A DNA stretch of 50,410 bases from Caldisericia bacterium (lineage in GTDB: Bacteria > Caldisericota > Caldisericia > UBA6126): contig JAQVSG010000006.1 in assembly GCA_028700655.1 (NCBI GenBank), positions 1-50,410 of the forward strand, given 5' to 3'. The notes under the pieces are model-generated. The model was not told the origin of the DNA, made no database searches, and saw nothing but the letters and a program-made list of their open reading frames with translations. A program made the translations under genes and the position numbers. Positions 37,544 to 46,902 of the stretch are shown here, in pieces; position 1 is the stretch's first letter; every line of letters begins with the position of its first letter.

Positions 37544-39301
37544 ATGGAATCTTCTACAAGAAAATCCAATTTGAGACGCTTTGCAAAATATTATAAGCCC
37601 CATAAACAAATTTTGATTCTAGATCTTCTTTTTGCCTTCTTAATGTCTATGATCGATCTTATATTTCCAGTATTTTCTAGACAGATTGTTAATGTGGAAA
37701 TTCCGACTGGTAATCTTCATTCGTTATTTGTACTGAGTCTTGTCATGATCTTTTTATACATAATACGATCATTTTTTGCCTACTATGTAGGGTTTTGGGG
37801 GCATGTAATGGGTGCTCGTATTGAATATGATATGCGTAAGAGTTTGTTCAATCACTTACAAACTCTATCATATCGTTTCTTTACAGAAATGAAAACAGGA
37901 CAAATCATGAGTCGTCTTGTTGGTGACCTTCGAGAAATTTCTGAAGTTTCTCATCATGCTCCTGAAGATTTATTCATCTCGACTGTCATGATTCTAGGCA
38001 GTTTTTTTATTTTAATTTTCATCAACACACCCTTAACCATCATTGTATATATTGTGGTTGCAATTCTTGCTGTGTTTGCTGTTCAGCAAAGAAGGTCCAT
38101 GCGAAGTTCTTTTCGCGATGTTCGCAAACGACATGCTGAAATTAATGAACAATTGGAAACTAGTATTTCCGGAATTCAACTTACTCAATCCTTATCAAAC
38201 GAAGACCTAGAGATTGAAAAATTTGATGAAGTAAATACAGAATATCGCGAATCCTGGAGAACAGCCTATCGTGTACTTGGCTCATTTCAAGCTGGTACAG
38301 GGTTTTTAACAGGTTTGCTGAATGTCATTGTTTTAGGGATTGGTGGATACTTTGTTTATAAGCAGATTATTAATATGGGTGATTTGGTCATGTACCTTCT
38401 GTTTTCCAATATTATGATGCAACCCATTCGCCGATTAATTCAATTTGTACAGCAATTCGAATCCGGTATCGCTGGTTTCCATCGTTTTTGTGAAATACTG
38501 GACGAAAAGCCTGAAATTGTAGATCAACCTGATGCGGTAATTCTAAAAGATGCTCACGATGGTGATATTGATTTTAGAGACGTCGATTTTACTTATGAAA
38601 AGGACTCCCATCCTGTGCTTCATACATTTAATCTTCACATTCCCGCAGGGAAGACCTTAGCACTTGTAGGACCCTCGGGCGTTGGGAAAACAACAATATC
38701 CAATTTATTGCTGCGTTTTTATGATGTTATTTCTGGTGTCATCACTATTAATGAAGTTCCTATACAAAATATTAAACTCAAGAATCTTCGGGAAAACATT
38801 GGTATTGTACAACAAGATGTGATCATTTTTTGGGGATCAATATTCGACAATATTCTCTATGGAAAGCCAGAGGCAACTCATGAAGAAGTTATCGAAGCTG
38901 CCAAAAGAGCCAATATTCATGAATTCATCCAAAGCCTTCCACACGGCTATGATACATATGTTGGTGAACGAGGGATTAAACTATCTGGAGGTCAAAAGCA
39001 ACGCCTTTCCATAGCTCGTGCATTTTTAAAGAACCCCCCCATTCTTATATTGGATGAAGCTACTTCTTCTTTAGATACCGTTACCGAGGCCATGATTCAA
39101 TCTTCCATTGAAATTCTATCTAAAAAACGTACTACGATCATTATTGCTCATCGACTGTCAACCATTCAACACGCACACAATATTGTAGTCATGACCGATG
39201 AAGGCATCGAAGAAATGGGCACTCATGATCAACTTCTCGAGAAAAAAGGTCGATACTATTCCCTTTACAATGCTCAATACAAAGGATACATTCCAACATA
39301 A
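37544..39301 (+). CDS. ABC exporter (fused permease and ATPase)
   Basis: The 585-residue protein has six transmembrane helices in its first 320 residues and an ATPase domain with Walker A GPSGVGKTT at 376-384, signature LSGGQKQR, Walker B ILILDEATSSLDT and the AHRLST H-loop. It fits homodimeric MsbA/LmrA-type exporters. The start at 37544 lies just after the pepP stop; an in-frame ORF reaches back to 37499 inside pepP. A clear ribosome site is lacking, which suggests translational coupling. Its stop overlaps the next start (TAATG). The substrate is unknown. Confidence 0.92.
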   Translation: MESSTRKSNLRRFAKYYKPHKQILILDLLFAFLMSMIDLIFPVFSRQIVNVEIPTGNLHSLFVLSLVMIFLYIIRSFFAYYVGFWGHVMGARIEYDMRKSLFNHLQTLSYRFFTEMKTGQIMSRLVGDLREISEVSHHAPEDLFISTVMILGSFFILIFINTPLTIIVYIVVAILAVFAVQQRRSMRSSFRDVRKRHAEINEQLETSISGIQLTQSLSNEDLEIEKFDEVNTEYRESWRTAYRVLGSFQAGTGFLTGLLNVIVLGIGGYFVYKQIINMGDLVMYLLFSNIMMQPIRRLIQFVQQFESGIAGFHRFCEILDEKPEIVDQPDAVILKDAHDGDIDFRDVDFTYEKDSHPVLHTFNLHIPAGKTLALVGPSGVGKTTISNLLLRFYDVISGVITINEVPIQNIKLKNLRENIGIVQQDVIIFWGSIFDNILYGKPEATHEEVIEAAKRANIHEFIQSLPHGYDTYVGERGIKLSGGQKQRLSIARAFLKNPPILILDEATSSLDTVTEAMIQSSIEILSKKRTTIIIAHRLSTIQHAHNIVVMTDEGIEEMGTHDQLLEKKGRYYSLYNAQYKGYIPT

Positions 39302-41271
39302 TGAAGCAGATATCCACGTTTTTACTTCTGGTTCTACTCCTTCATGGGTGTTCCTTTTCATCAAGCAACGTGCGACCTTTCAAGAATCCACATTTGGATT
39401 CAATACTTACTTTCCAAATGGATCCTTGGGGAGAAAACGAGATTCTCTTGTCTGCTTTGGATGGCATATATCTCTCTACTGATAATAGTCATACATGGAG
39501 ATTTCTTTCCAAGCAACCAAATATAAACCATCCCATTGAATTTTTATATCCCCATCCTTATAAAAAAAATACATGGTTTGGCTACAATTCGAACCATGTT
39601 TACATATCAAGAAATGATGGTAACACTTGGAAACCATACCAGAAGGGACTTTATTCCTCTACTGAGACCGGTCTCCATCGTGTTAAAGATTGTATTTATA
39701 AGATGTTCCCGACATTACAACCTCAAAACATTGCTGTGTTTGATATTGCTGTGGCACAAGCAGGAACTCGATATGTTTTTTGTGGTTCATCCAAAGGTCT
39801 TTACTATATGGATTCTTCTCAGCAATGGAAGCTTCTTCTACCTACTTTAGAATACGGAGAAATCATTCATATTGTAGATATTCCCGAAAAAGAGCTTTTG
39901 TTTTGTGTTACGAGTCAAAGAAAGCTTTTTGGAGTTCTCTATGAAGATCTTCGTATTATACCCTATGCATCTTTTCCCTATGGACCGATTAAGCAACTTC
40001 ATTATTCCCCACAACAGGGTCTTATCATACTTTCTGACACTGGTATTTATAGCAGTGATGTTTCTTCCTCCGATCCTTCGATCTTAACGATGAGTCCTAT
40101 GTATATCGATGAGAACATCGATATGCTGTATTCTAATAATCAAAAAATATGGATTACAAAAGAGGATCAACTTCTTTTTTCAGATCCTTATGAAATAGAA
40201 TGGAATACAACGAATTTACCGATTTCTACACGTGTGCTCTCTATTCAATATTCACCTACCAATGCACTTACTTTTATTCTTTCAAGTACACAGGGAATTT
40301 TCTATTCTTATGATTTGCAAAAGTGGGTTGCACCTGAAACTTCTATACAAGATTGCAATGTTACTTCGATTGTACAAGATGTTGTAATTCCTACTACACT
40401 GTATTGTGCTACTTTGAATCACGGTGTTTATCAATCGATTGATCACGGTATTACCTGGTCTACAATGAACGAGGGTATTGAATTTAAGTCTATCGACTGT
40501 TTGTTATCAATTCATGAGCCTTTCCATACACTTTATGCAGGAACCCTTCAAGATGGTCTTTACAGTGCGTACTACCCCGATCATCAATGGTCAATTCAAA
40601 ATGCTGTATTTGAAAAAGGCACCATTACTGCTCTTTCGCCAAGCAATAATGATGAACAACCTATGCTTGTAGGAATTTGGGATCCTGCTACAGAACAATC
40701 CTTGCTATACTATTCTTTCAATAGTGGCCTTCAATGGTATCCTGTAATATTCCCCTCTAGAATTACCTCTATCCAAGGATTTGATTCGAATCCTTCCATG
40801 TTTTGGATTGGCACAAACCATGGATTGTATTTATGGGATGCCAATACTTTGTCCTATGAACCCACAATATTTACAAAATCCATCACTGTAATACAAAAAG
40901 ATGATTGGGACGAAAAAAACTTGTTTATTGGAACATTACAAGGTTTGTACAAAACAAATAATAAAGGTGAAACATTTCAGGAAATGTCCTGCAACTATCA
41001 GTATAATCTTGGAAAAATAGACGATTTTTCTTTTCATGTAGTAGAACCTCATACAATTATGGTTGTTTCTGCAGGCCAGATTTTTCAATCCATCAACAAA
41101 GGAGAAACTTGGAAACCCATACCTTTACCTATTGAATACTTTGTTACCGTCATATACCATGACGCCGTAGATCCAAACACTCTGTATGCTGGAACCAAGG
41201 ATCATGGGGTTATATATACAATCGATAGTGGAAATCATTGGAAAATTTCCAACAATTTTGGAAATCCCTAA
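39301..41271 (+). CDS. BNR/Ycf48-like propeller lipoprotein
   Basis: The 656-residue lipoprotein has a signal peptide ending LLHGC with Cys17 lipidated. The rest shows repeated Asp-box motifs such as S-T-D-N-S-H-T-W, SRNDGNTW, SIDHGITW, NKGETF, NKGETW and IDSGNHW, the BNR/sialidase-type repeat that builds six- or seven-bladed propellers. No sialidase active site is recognised. It overlaps the ABC exporter stop by one base. The role and ligand are unknown, and it resembles surface stress-type or photosystem Ycf48-fold proteins only in repeat type. The C-terminus ends in plain sequence with no anchor. Confidence 0.78.
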   Translation: MKQISTFLLLVLLLHGCSFSSSNVRPFKNPHLDSILTFQMDPWGENEILLSALDGIYLSTDNSHTWRFLSKQPNINHPIEFLYPHPYKKNTWFGYNSNHVYISRNDGNTWKPYQKGLYSSTETGLHRVKDCIYKMFPTLQPQNIAVFDIAVAQAGTRYVFCGSSKGLYYMDSSQQWKLLLPTLEYGEIIHIVDIPEKELLFCVTSQRKLFGVLYEDLRIIPYASFPYGPIKQLHYSPQQGLIILSDTGIYSSDVSSSDPSILTMSPMYIDENIDMLYSNNQKIWITKEDQLLFSDPYEIEWNTTNLPISTRVLSIQYSPTNALTFILSSTQGIFYSYDLQKWVAPETSIQDCNVTSIVQDVVIPTTLYCATLNHGVYQSIDHGITWSTMNEGIEFKSIDCLLSIHEPFHTLYAGTLQDGLYSAYYPDHQWSIQNAVFEKGTITALSPSNNDEQPMLVGIWDPATEQSLLYYSFNSGLQWYPVIFPSRITSIQGFDSNPSMFWIGTNHGLYLWDANTLSYEPTIFTKSITVIQKDDWDEKNLFIGTLQGLYKTNNKGETFQEMSCNYQYNLGKIDDFSFHVVEPHTIMVVSAGQIFQSINKGETWKPIPLPIEYFVTVIYHDAVDPNTLYAGTKDHGVIYTIDSGNHWKISNNFGNP

Positions 41272-41295
41272 TTGACTATTTATTTTTCTGCTTTT

Positions 41296-41324
41296 TTGTA
41301 TATAGTATTTGATGTATTTATACT
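41296..41324 (+). promoter_or_regulatory. Promoter of the second orphan kinase
   Basis: TTGTAT (41296-41301) and TATACT (41319-41324) are separated by 17 bp. The predicted transcript start near 41331 leaves almost no leader for the GTG at 41337 but a normal one for the ATG at 41364. Confidence 0.6.
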
Positions 41325-41363
41325 AAAAGGTGAGTTGTGAATATAATACGAAATAAGGATTAT

Positions 41364-43148
41364 ATGAGTATTGTCTTTTTGTGGATAGTTGCGTTATCTA
41401 TCCTTTATATGTTACTATCTACAACCTATTTTATAGGGATATTACTGATTTTGTATATTGTTATCCCACTGTATTACGGTGTACGTTTTTTTGTATACTA
41501 TACAAAAAACTCCAGAGCTTTCTTTCTTCACATCGGTATTACTTCTATTTGCATATCCCTACTTTTTATATCCGTTCTCTTGTCTTCCCTGTCTGGACAG
41601 CATTTAATGATACATCCAACCTTGCTTCTTCATATCCAACTCACTGTTCTTTTAATTCTTGCACTTAATCTTCTTTTTGCACCCGATTTGATCCATTCTT
41701 CATTGTCTCGAAGTATTGTCTTTTCTTCCATTGTAGTACTCATAACAGTTTATGCCATGGGCACTTTTCATGATGCCTCAAATATATTGATTATTCCCCA
41801 AAACACTTCCTTGTCCAAAAATTATATGGTTTCCATAGAAGTCATTGCCTTATTGTTTCTGTTTTCTTTGTTTCGCATTCATTTTTACAGGGGAGCAATG
41901 AAATCAGATAGCAAAACAAAGACTACCTTTATAACAATTCTTTTACTCTTAGCTTTGGGCATCGTATTCTTCTTACAGAATAATATTTTGCAGCTATACC
42001 CCATTCAGTTTATTCTCATCTTCGTTGCTTTGTTTTGCTTTTACCATTGCTTATCTCATGCCGACGTAAACATGACTTTTGCAGAGGATATTGTCAGTTT
42101 GGATGAAAATGATAAAAGGATTTTAACTTTTTTCGAGAATATTCCACTTGGGTTTGGGCTTTTTCAGTGCAAACTAGATGAAGATAAAAAAGTAACCTCT
42201 GTTACTATTCTTAAAATCAACAATGCCGCTGTTTCTATTTTTAACCAAGCAAAGGATTTCATTGAAAACAATGATTTGAATACTGTTCTGCCCTCTATTG
42301 ACCATTTGTTAATCGAAAAATGTGATGATATTTTTTGCAACAGTATTGCAAAAACTTTCCGATTTATTCACCCCACTTCACAACGGGCTTATCAAATTCA
42401 AATTTACCCCATGGACAAAGAAGTACTTGGTGCTATTTTTACCAAAATAACGCGTGAATACACTTTAGAAAAAGAGTATTTTGATTTCATTAGCACCACA
42501 TCACACGAGCTTCGGACACCTATTGTAGCGATACGTGAATCGTTTCATCTTCTTATGAATTCATGGAATACCGAGAAAACTCAGCCACAGCTCCATTTAC
42601 AGAATATATGCTCTCGTAATATCACAAAGATTCGCAACCTTGTCGAACAAGTTCTCGATTATCAAAAATTCACACAACAAGATGGAAAGGATAAATCTTT
42701 AGAACAGATTAACGACATTGTGCAGGAGGTATATTTCACTCTACTACCGGTGGCTCTTTCCAACAATCTACAATTAACCTTTATCCCCGATAAAAAACTC
42801 CCCATGATCCTTGTTTCCAAAGAGGGCATAGAAACAGTCGTTACGAACTTAATTAACAATGCTATTAAGTATTCGGAAAAGGGTACTATTAAGGTAATCA
42901 CTACATTCCAAGACCATCATGTTATTATACAAGTAACGGATCAAGGAATTGGAATGTCTGAAAAAGATATGGAGACTATTTTTGAGCCCTTCAAACGTGT
43001 TCGAGCTAAAAATGTGAAAAGTATTAATGGATCTGGACTTGGTCTTTCTATTACTAAAAAGATTATTCTTGAACATCAGGGTTACATACTTGTAGAATCA
43101 CGCCCAATGGAAGGTTCTACTTTCACCGTACATTTGCCTCAAGCATAA
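41364..43148 (+). CDS. Sensor histidine kinase with multi-helix membrane sensor, orphan
   Basis: The 594-residue kinase has about seven hydrophobic helices in its first 240 residues (a 7TM-type sensor of unassigned family), a PAS-like segment around 255-370, HisKA with TTSHELRTPI and phosphoacceptor His381, and HATPase_c with NLINNAIKYS, TDQGIGMS and GSGLGLS. All catalytic boxes are intact. Its transmitter resembles the kinase at 8366-10618 (shared VLDYQK after HisKA). AAGGA precedes the ATG; a GTG at 41337 with AAGGTGA is an alternative. No response regulator is adjacent; a YibE/F gene follows. Confidence 0.88.
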   Translation: MSIVFLWIVALSILYMLLSTTYFIGILLILYIVIPLYYGVRFFVYYTKNSRAFFLHIGITSICISLLFISVLLSSLSGQHLMIHPTLLLHIQLTVLLILALNLLFAPDLIHSSLSRSIVFSSIVVLITVYAMGTFHDASNILIIPQNTSLSKNYMVSIEVIALLFLFSLFRIHFYRGAMKSDSKTKTTFITILLLLALGIVFFLQNNILQLYPIQFILIFVALFCFYHCLSHADVNMTFAEDIVSLDENDKRILTFFENIPLGFGLFQCKLDEDKKVTSVTILKINNAAVSIFNQAKDFIENNDLNTVLPSIDHLLIEKCDDIFCNSIAKTFRFIHPTSQRAYQIQIYPMDKEVLGAIFTKITREYTLEKEYFDFISTTSHELRTPIVAIRESFHLLMNSWNTEKTQPQLHLQNICSRNITKIRNLVEQVLDYQKFTQQDGKDKSLEQINDIVQEVYFTLLPVALSNNLQLTFIPDKKLPMILVSKEGIETVVTNLINNAIKYSEKGTIKVITTFQDHHVIIQVTDQGIGMSEKDMETIFEPFKRVRAKNVKSINGSGLGLSITKKIILEHQGYILVESRPMEGSTFTVHLPQA

Positions 43149-43174
43149 ATCACCTTTTTTACTATACTATATAC

Positions 43175-44338
43175 ATGATGAAGAAACTTATACCCATTTT
43201 CATATTGACTGTAGTTGGAATTGGTTTTGTTTTGTCAGCCCATGCCTTTTTTTTAAAAACACCTCCTAGCAATAACAACAATGCTTCTCATGAGATTTAC
43301 GAAAAAGCTTCTATTCTCCACATCGAAGATCCTACTGAAAACAAAGAAACTTATTTATTAGAGCAGAAAGTCACTTTGCGTATACGTACTGGAACCTACA
43401 AAGGTCAAGAAATACGTACCAACCATCATTATTCAGGTGTTCCTGGCCTAGATTTAGAATTAGAAGTTGGTGATACGGTCTTACTGTATATGGATATCCA
43501 AGATAACGAATTGCAAGAAATCTATATAGCAGATATGTACCGTATGGATTGGACACTCTTTATTCTACTCCTTTTTGTTTCTCTTTTGCTAGTAGTAGGT
43601 GGTTGGAAGGGTTTTAAAAGTCTGATTGCTCTTGGTTTTACTATTCTTGCGATTTTTGAAATTTTGATTCCTGCTATTGTGATGGGTTACAATCCATTGT
43701 TAATCACCATATTCATAGCATCTTTTGTAACAGTTTTTACAATGATGATGATTGCTGGTTTTACCACCAAGTCCCTTTCCGCTACACTGGGTACTGTTAC
43801 AGGTGTTGTTGTTGCAGGTTATCTTGCCTTGCTGATTGGAAATCTTGCCCATTTAACTGGGGTCAGCTCAGAAGAATGTCGTTCTATCCTTTTGTCACCC
43901 ACGCTTACCGTCGATTTAAAAGGTCTTTTATTTGCAGGTATTCTGATAGGAGCTTTGGGTGCAATCATGGATGTATCTATGTCTATAGCTTCCTCTTTAC
44001 AAGAGATATACAAGGCCAAACCTTCAAGCTCTATTAAAGAGTTGTTTATAGCTGGCATGAATGTAGGGAAGGACATCATGGGTACTATGTCTAACACCCT
44101 CATACTTGCCTACACCGGAGGCTCACTACCTCTTTTATTTATGTATGCCGCCTATGAAATCTCGTTCATTAAAATTGTGAATTTAGAGTTAATTTCTGCT
44201 GAGATAATCCGTGCTATTGTTGGAAGCATTGGGCTCATAATGTCTGTTCCCTTGACCTCTATAGTTTCTTCCATTTTATACATCACTTTCCCTTCCAAAG
44301 AACGATCAAACCAAGCATTGAATAACACTAGCGAATGA
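43175..44338 (+). CDS. YibE/F-like membrane protein
   Basis: The 387-residue protein matches the YibE/F family: an N-terminal anchor, a soluble segment of about 90 residues with VTLRIRTGTYKGQEIRTNHHYSG, then eight or so helices with GGWKGFKSLIALGFTI, the GALGAIMDVSMSIASS motif and NTLILAYTGGSLPL. The function is not established. No ribosome site precedes ATG 43175; a TATACT lies at 43163-43168, six bases before it, so either leaderless translation or coupling to the kinase 27 bases upstream is likely. The next gene has its own promoter inside the 3' end. Confidence 0.88.
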   Translation: MMKKLIPIFILTVVGIGFVLSAHAFFLKTPPSNNNNASHEIYEKASILHIEDPTENKETYLLEQKVTLRIRTGTYKGQEIRTNHHYSGVPGLDLELEVGDTVLLYMDIQDNELQEIYIADMYRMDWTLFILLLFVSLLLVVGGWKGFKSLIALGFTILAIFEILIPAIVMGYNPLLITIFIASFVTVFTMMMIAGFTTKSLSATLGTVTGVVVAGYLALLIGNLAHLTGVSSEECRSILLSPTLTVDLKGLLFAGILIGALGAIMDVSMSIASSLQEIYKAKPSSSIKELFIAGMNVGKDIMGTMSNTLILAYTGGSLPLLFMYAAYEISFIKIVNLELISAEIIRAIVGSIGLIMSVPLTSIVSSILYITFPSKERSNQALNNTSE

Positions 44339-44346
44339 CGTATACT
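44318..44346 (+). promoter_or_regulatory. Promoter of the GerW-like gene
   Basis: TTGAAT (44318-44323) and TATACT (44341-44346) are separated by 17 bp. The -35 lies inside the end of the YibE/F gene, and the leader to the ATG at 44421 is about 68 nt. Confidence 0.65.
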
Positions 44347-44420
44347 ATACTACACAATTTTTTACAAACTAGATACAAAGTATCAGTGATTGAAAACATC
44401 CGTCCATAAAGGAGAAAACG

Positions 44421-44906
44421 ATGAATACAAAAGATTTAATGGATACCCTCGTAGAATCTTTCGAAAAAGAAGGTCATGTAAGAGTATGTTTTGGTGATCC
44501 TATTGAAAAAGAAGGCATTACCCTAATTCCCGTTGCTAAGGTTCATACAAAAGGTGGAGCTGGATCCGGCAATGCCAATAACCCAAAACAGATCCAAAAG
44601 ACGCACAAACAGCCCCAGGATACTTCTGTTTCTTTTCTTGAAACCGAAGAACAGGAAACATCTACGTCCGTCCCTGACGAACCTAAAACGATGATAAAAG
44701 GCTCTGGTGTAGGACTTGATATCCAAGTAACACCTCTTGGCTATATTGACATTAAAAATGGAGAAGCTTGTTTTAAGCCCATCAAAGACCAAGACCGTAT
44801 TGCGATTGCAGGCATACTATATGCTGCTTTCACGGTGTTTTTAGCAGCTCGAACTATTTGTACTGTTGCAAAAGTTCTGGCTCGAAAAAACACAAAACGG
44901 TCCTGA
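44421..44906 (+). CDS. GerW/YtfJ-like sporulation-associated family protein
   Basis: The 161-residue protein begins with an N-terminal helix and VRVCFGDPIEKEGITLIPVAKV, then a glycine-rich KGGAGSGN, and later GSGVGLDIQVTPLGYIDI. This is the YtfJ/GerW pattern (G-x-P-I, I-P-V-x-K-V, G-G-G, V-T-P). Between the halves lies a low-complexity, acidic Thr-rich linker. Unusually a C-terminal hydrophobic helix (IAGILYAAFTVFLAARTI) follows. GAGAAA and AAGGAG precede the ATG. YtfJ proteins occur in spore formers and elsewhere, so the role is open. Confidence 0.78.
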   Translation: MNTKDLMDTLVESFEKEGHVRVCFGDPIEKEGITLIPVAKVHTKGGAGSGNANNPKQIQKTHKQPQDTSVSFLETEEQETSTSVPDEPKTMIKGSGVGLDIQVTPLGYIDIKNGEACFKPIKDQDRIAIAGILYAAFTVFLAARTICTVAKVLARKNTKRS

Positions 44907-44913
44907 TCCAACA

Positions 44914-46062
44914 ATGAGAAGTATCAATTTATCCTCATTCTCTAAAAGAATTTTTGTTTTATTTGCTATTCTTTCCCTATCCATCAGTAACTTACCTGTT
45001 TATGCAATCCCTTCTATTACCACGCAATACAAAAACGATGAGAATATAGATGTATATGACTTTCAATGTGGACTGAAAAATACCTTTATTTACGGGGATA
45101 CCCTTTTTTATCCCAAAAAAATAAAGAGTACCTCTTTGTCTTCCATTGAATGTCAAACATGGTCTATGAATCTAGATGGGACAAATCGTAAAGTGCTGTT
45201 AGAGGGATCTTTTGCTCGAAATATCATACCCCGTGAGAAAGAATTGTACTACATTCCTACATCCCCTTCTCTTGACCAATACTCACTAGGAGTACGGAAA
45301 ATTGATATGTCGACGCGGAAGTCATCTTGGGTGCTTGAAGAGTCTATCTCCAATTTTCAGATTATTGATGAAAAACTTTTCTGTGTAAAAGACTTTTCAG
45401 GTTTCTATTTTCTCTGTAATTGCAGAGGTAATGACCCCAGTGTTATATGTCAAAGAAGTACCTATCGATACATTCATCAACACAACCGACGTACCTTTGT
45501 TTTTGAAAATACTCCCTATTCTTACAATGTATGTCAAAACTTTAGGGTGAGTCTTTTAGATACATCTTTAAACACAACACAACTGATTGCTTCGGAAGGA
45601 TACGACTTTCTGGCTTATCAAGATGATATGTACTATATTGACATTAAAGATCAAAAAATTCATAAATCGTCTCTTACTACACTGGAAACTTGTATACTCT
45701 CCGACATACAGGCAACAAACATGCGTATGGACGAACACTATATCTATTTTGTGAACTGTGAAATGGGTCTTTTACGCCCTGAGTATCATTATTATCGAAT
45801 GGATCACGATGGAGAGGACTTGACTTATATTTGTCTTCTCGAAGATACGCAGCTTCCTTTGGGTATAAAAGAAAAGTCTTATCATATTGTGGGACAAACC
45901 CTTGTCGAAATTAATGATCAGGGACAAAAGAGAGAATTAGAAACGATTCCATATGGAGGGACTGTTCGAATGGTTACAAACGAGGCAGTTTATTACACCT
46001 ATTCTCTTGATTCTACCTCAGAGAATACAGAAATGGGTGTGTACAAAATAACGTCGACATAG
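44914..46062 (+). CDS. Exported propeller-like (DUF5050-type) protein
   Basis: The 382-residue product has a signal peptide (FVLFAILSLSISNLPVYA, cut near residue 31) and about six repeats in which Y-Y/F strands read out paired values, such as ELYYIPTSP, DDMYYIDIKDQKI, HYIYFVNC and EAVYYTYS. This matches DUF5050-like WD/TolB-type folds, with SMNLDGTNRKVL and RMDHDGEDLTYI as typical turns. It lies seven bases after the GerW-like gene. No strong ribosome site is present. A start within that gene (44866) is possible but has no signal peptide logic. Function unknown. Confidence 0.7.
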   Translation: MRSINLSSFSKRIFVLFAILSLSISNLPVYAIPSITTQYKNDENIDVYDFQCGLKNTFIYGDTLFYPKKIKSTSLSSIECQTWSMNLDGTNRKVLLEGSFARNIIPREKELYYIPTSPSLDQYSLGVRKIDMSTRKSSWVLEESISNFQIIDEKLFCVKDFSGFYFLCNCRGNDPSVICQRSTYRYIHQHNRRTFVFENTPYSYNVCQNFRVSLLDTSLNTTQLIASEGYDFLAYQDDMYYIDIKDQKIHKSSLTTLETCILSDIQATNMRMDEHYIYFVNCEMGLLRPEYHYYRMDHDGEDLTYICLLEDTQLPLGIKEKSYHIVGQTLVEINDQGQKRELETIPYGGTVRMVTNEAVYYTYSLDSTSENTEMGVYKITST

Positions 46063-46090
46063 GAGTTTATACTCAATGCGATGTATTCCG

Positions 46091-46735
46091 CTATCCCCAA
46101 ATAAAAAAACCAAGATGATACACTTTGTAACTGATAAGGATGAAAGCAGAGGCCAACAATAAAAACGCAATCACAAACATCAAAAATGTTTTACCATCAT
46201 GAGATTCATAGTGTTTTGCAGATACAATAGAAGACTTCCACAAATCCTTAAAAAAATCTTTTTTTGCCGTTGGTTGAAATTTACACCCAACACTGGCAAC
46301 CATTTTTGTATTTTTTTCTATAAAAATGCTACTCTGCACTTCTGGTAATAAAAACTGTCGTGTATTTTCATCCAACGAAAACACTACTTTTTTTTGTTCT
46401 AAAGTTTTCTTAATAGCTGCCATTAAGACATCTGGATCATCCATCCCAACAAAATACACTGTTTTTTTGGATACAGCATAGCGAAGAAAGAATACAATGA
46501 ACATGAAGCCTATCAAAAGGTATAGCCACACAATGCTATCTTCTGTGAAGTCATAGATAACAGCTGGAAACAAAAAAATCCAGGGAATAAATAAAATGTC
46601 AGATACAGTTCCAGTCAAAAGCAATACCCTATGGTGTAACTTGCAGGTCCAAAATGCAGAACCAAATAATATCATATAAAAGACAATCAGAAACAAAATG
46701 AAGACAGAATTCCAGAAAACACACTGTTGAATCAT
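46091..46735 (-). CDS. Uncharacterised membrane protein
   Basis: The 214-residue protein has a hydrophobic N-terminal half with three to four helices, a cytoplasmic stretch (VYFVGMDDPDVLMAAIKKTLEQ to KDFFKDLWKSS) and a last helix (FLMFVIAFLLLASAFILI). No family is recognised. The start at 46735 has GGGAG eight bases upstream; in-frame ATGs at 46750 and 46780 lack one. It is convergent with the gene before it and divergent from the protease. Confidence 0.55.
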   Translation of the reverse strand: MIQQCVFWNSVFILFLIVFYMILFGSAFWTCKLHHRVLLLTGTVSDILFIPWIFLFPAVIYDFTEDSIVWLYLLIGFMFIVFFLRYAVSKKTVYFVGMDDPDVLMAAIKKTLEQKKVVFSLDENTRQFLLPEVQSSIFIEKNTKMVASVGCKFQPTAKKDFFKDLWKSSIVSAKHYESHDGKTFLMFVIAFLLLASAFILISYKVYHLGFFIWG

Positions 46736-46902
46736 TTCATCAACTCCCATTTCTTTAAGTCTATACAGGTAGTATGGCATGAAATGTAAGAATGTAAATT
46801 GGTTGAACTGCTTTTACAAAAAATCAAAAATATGATCCTGTCTAGCAAAACTGGCTTTTTTTGATATATTAAAATGGATACTCATTTACTGGAGGACAAA
46901 GC

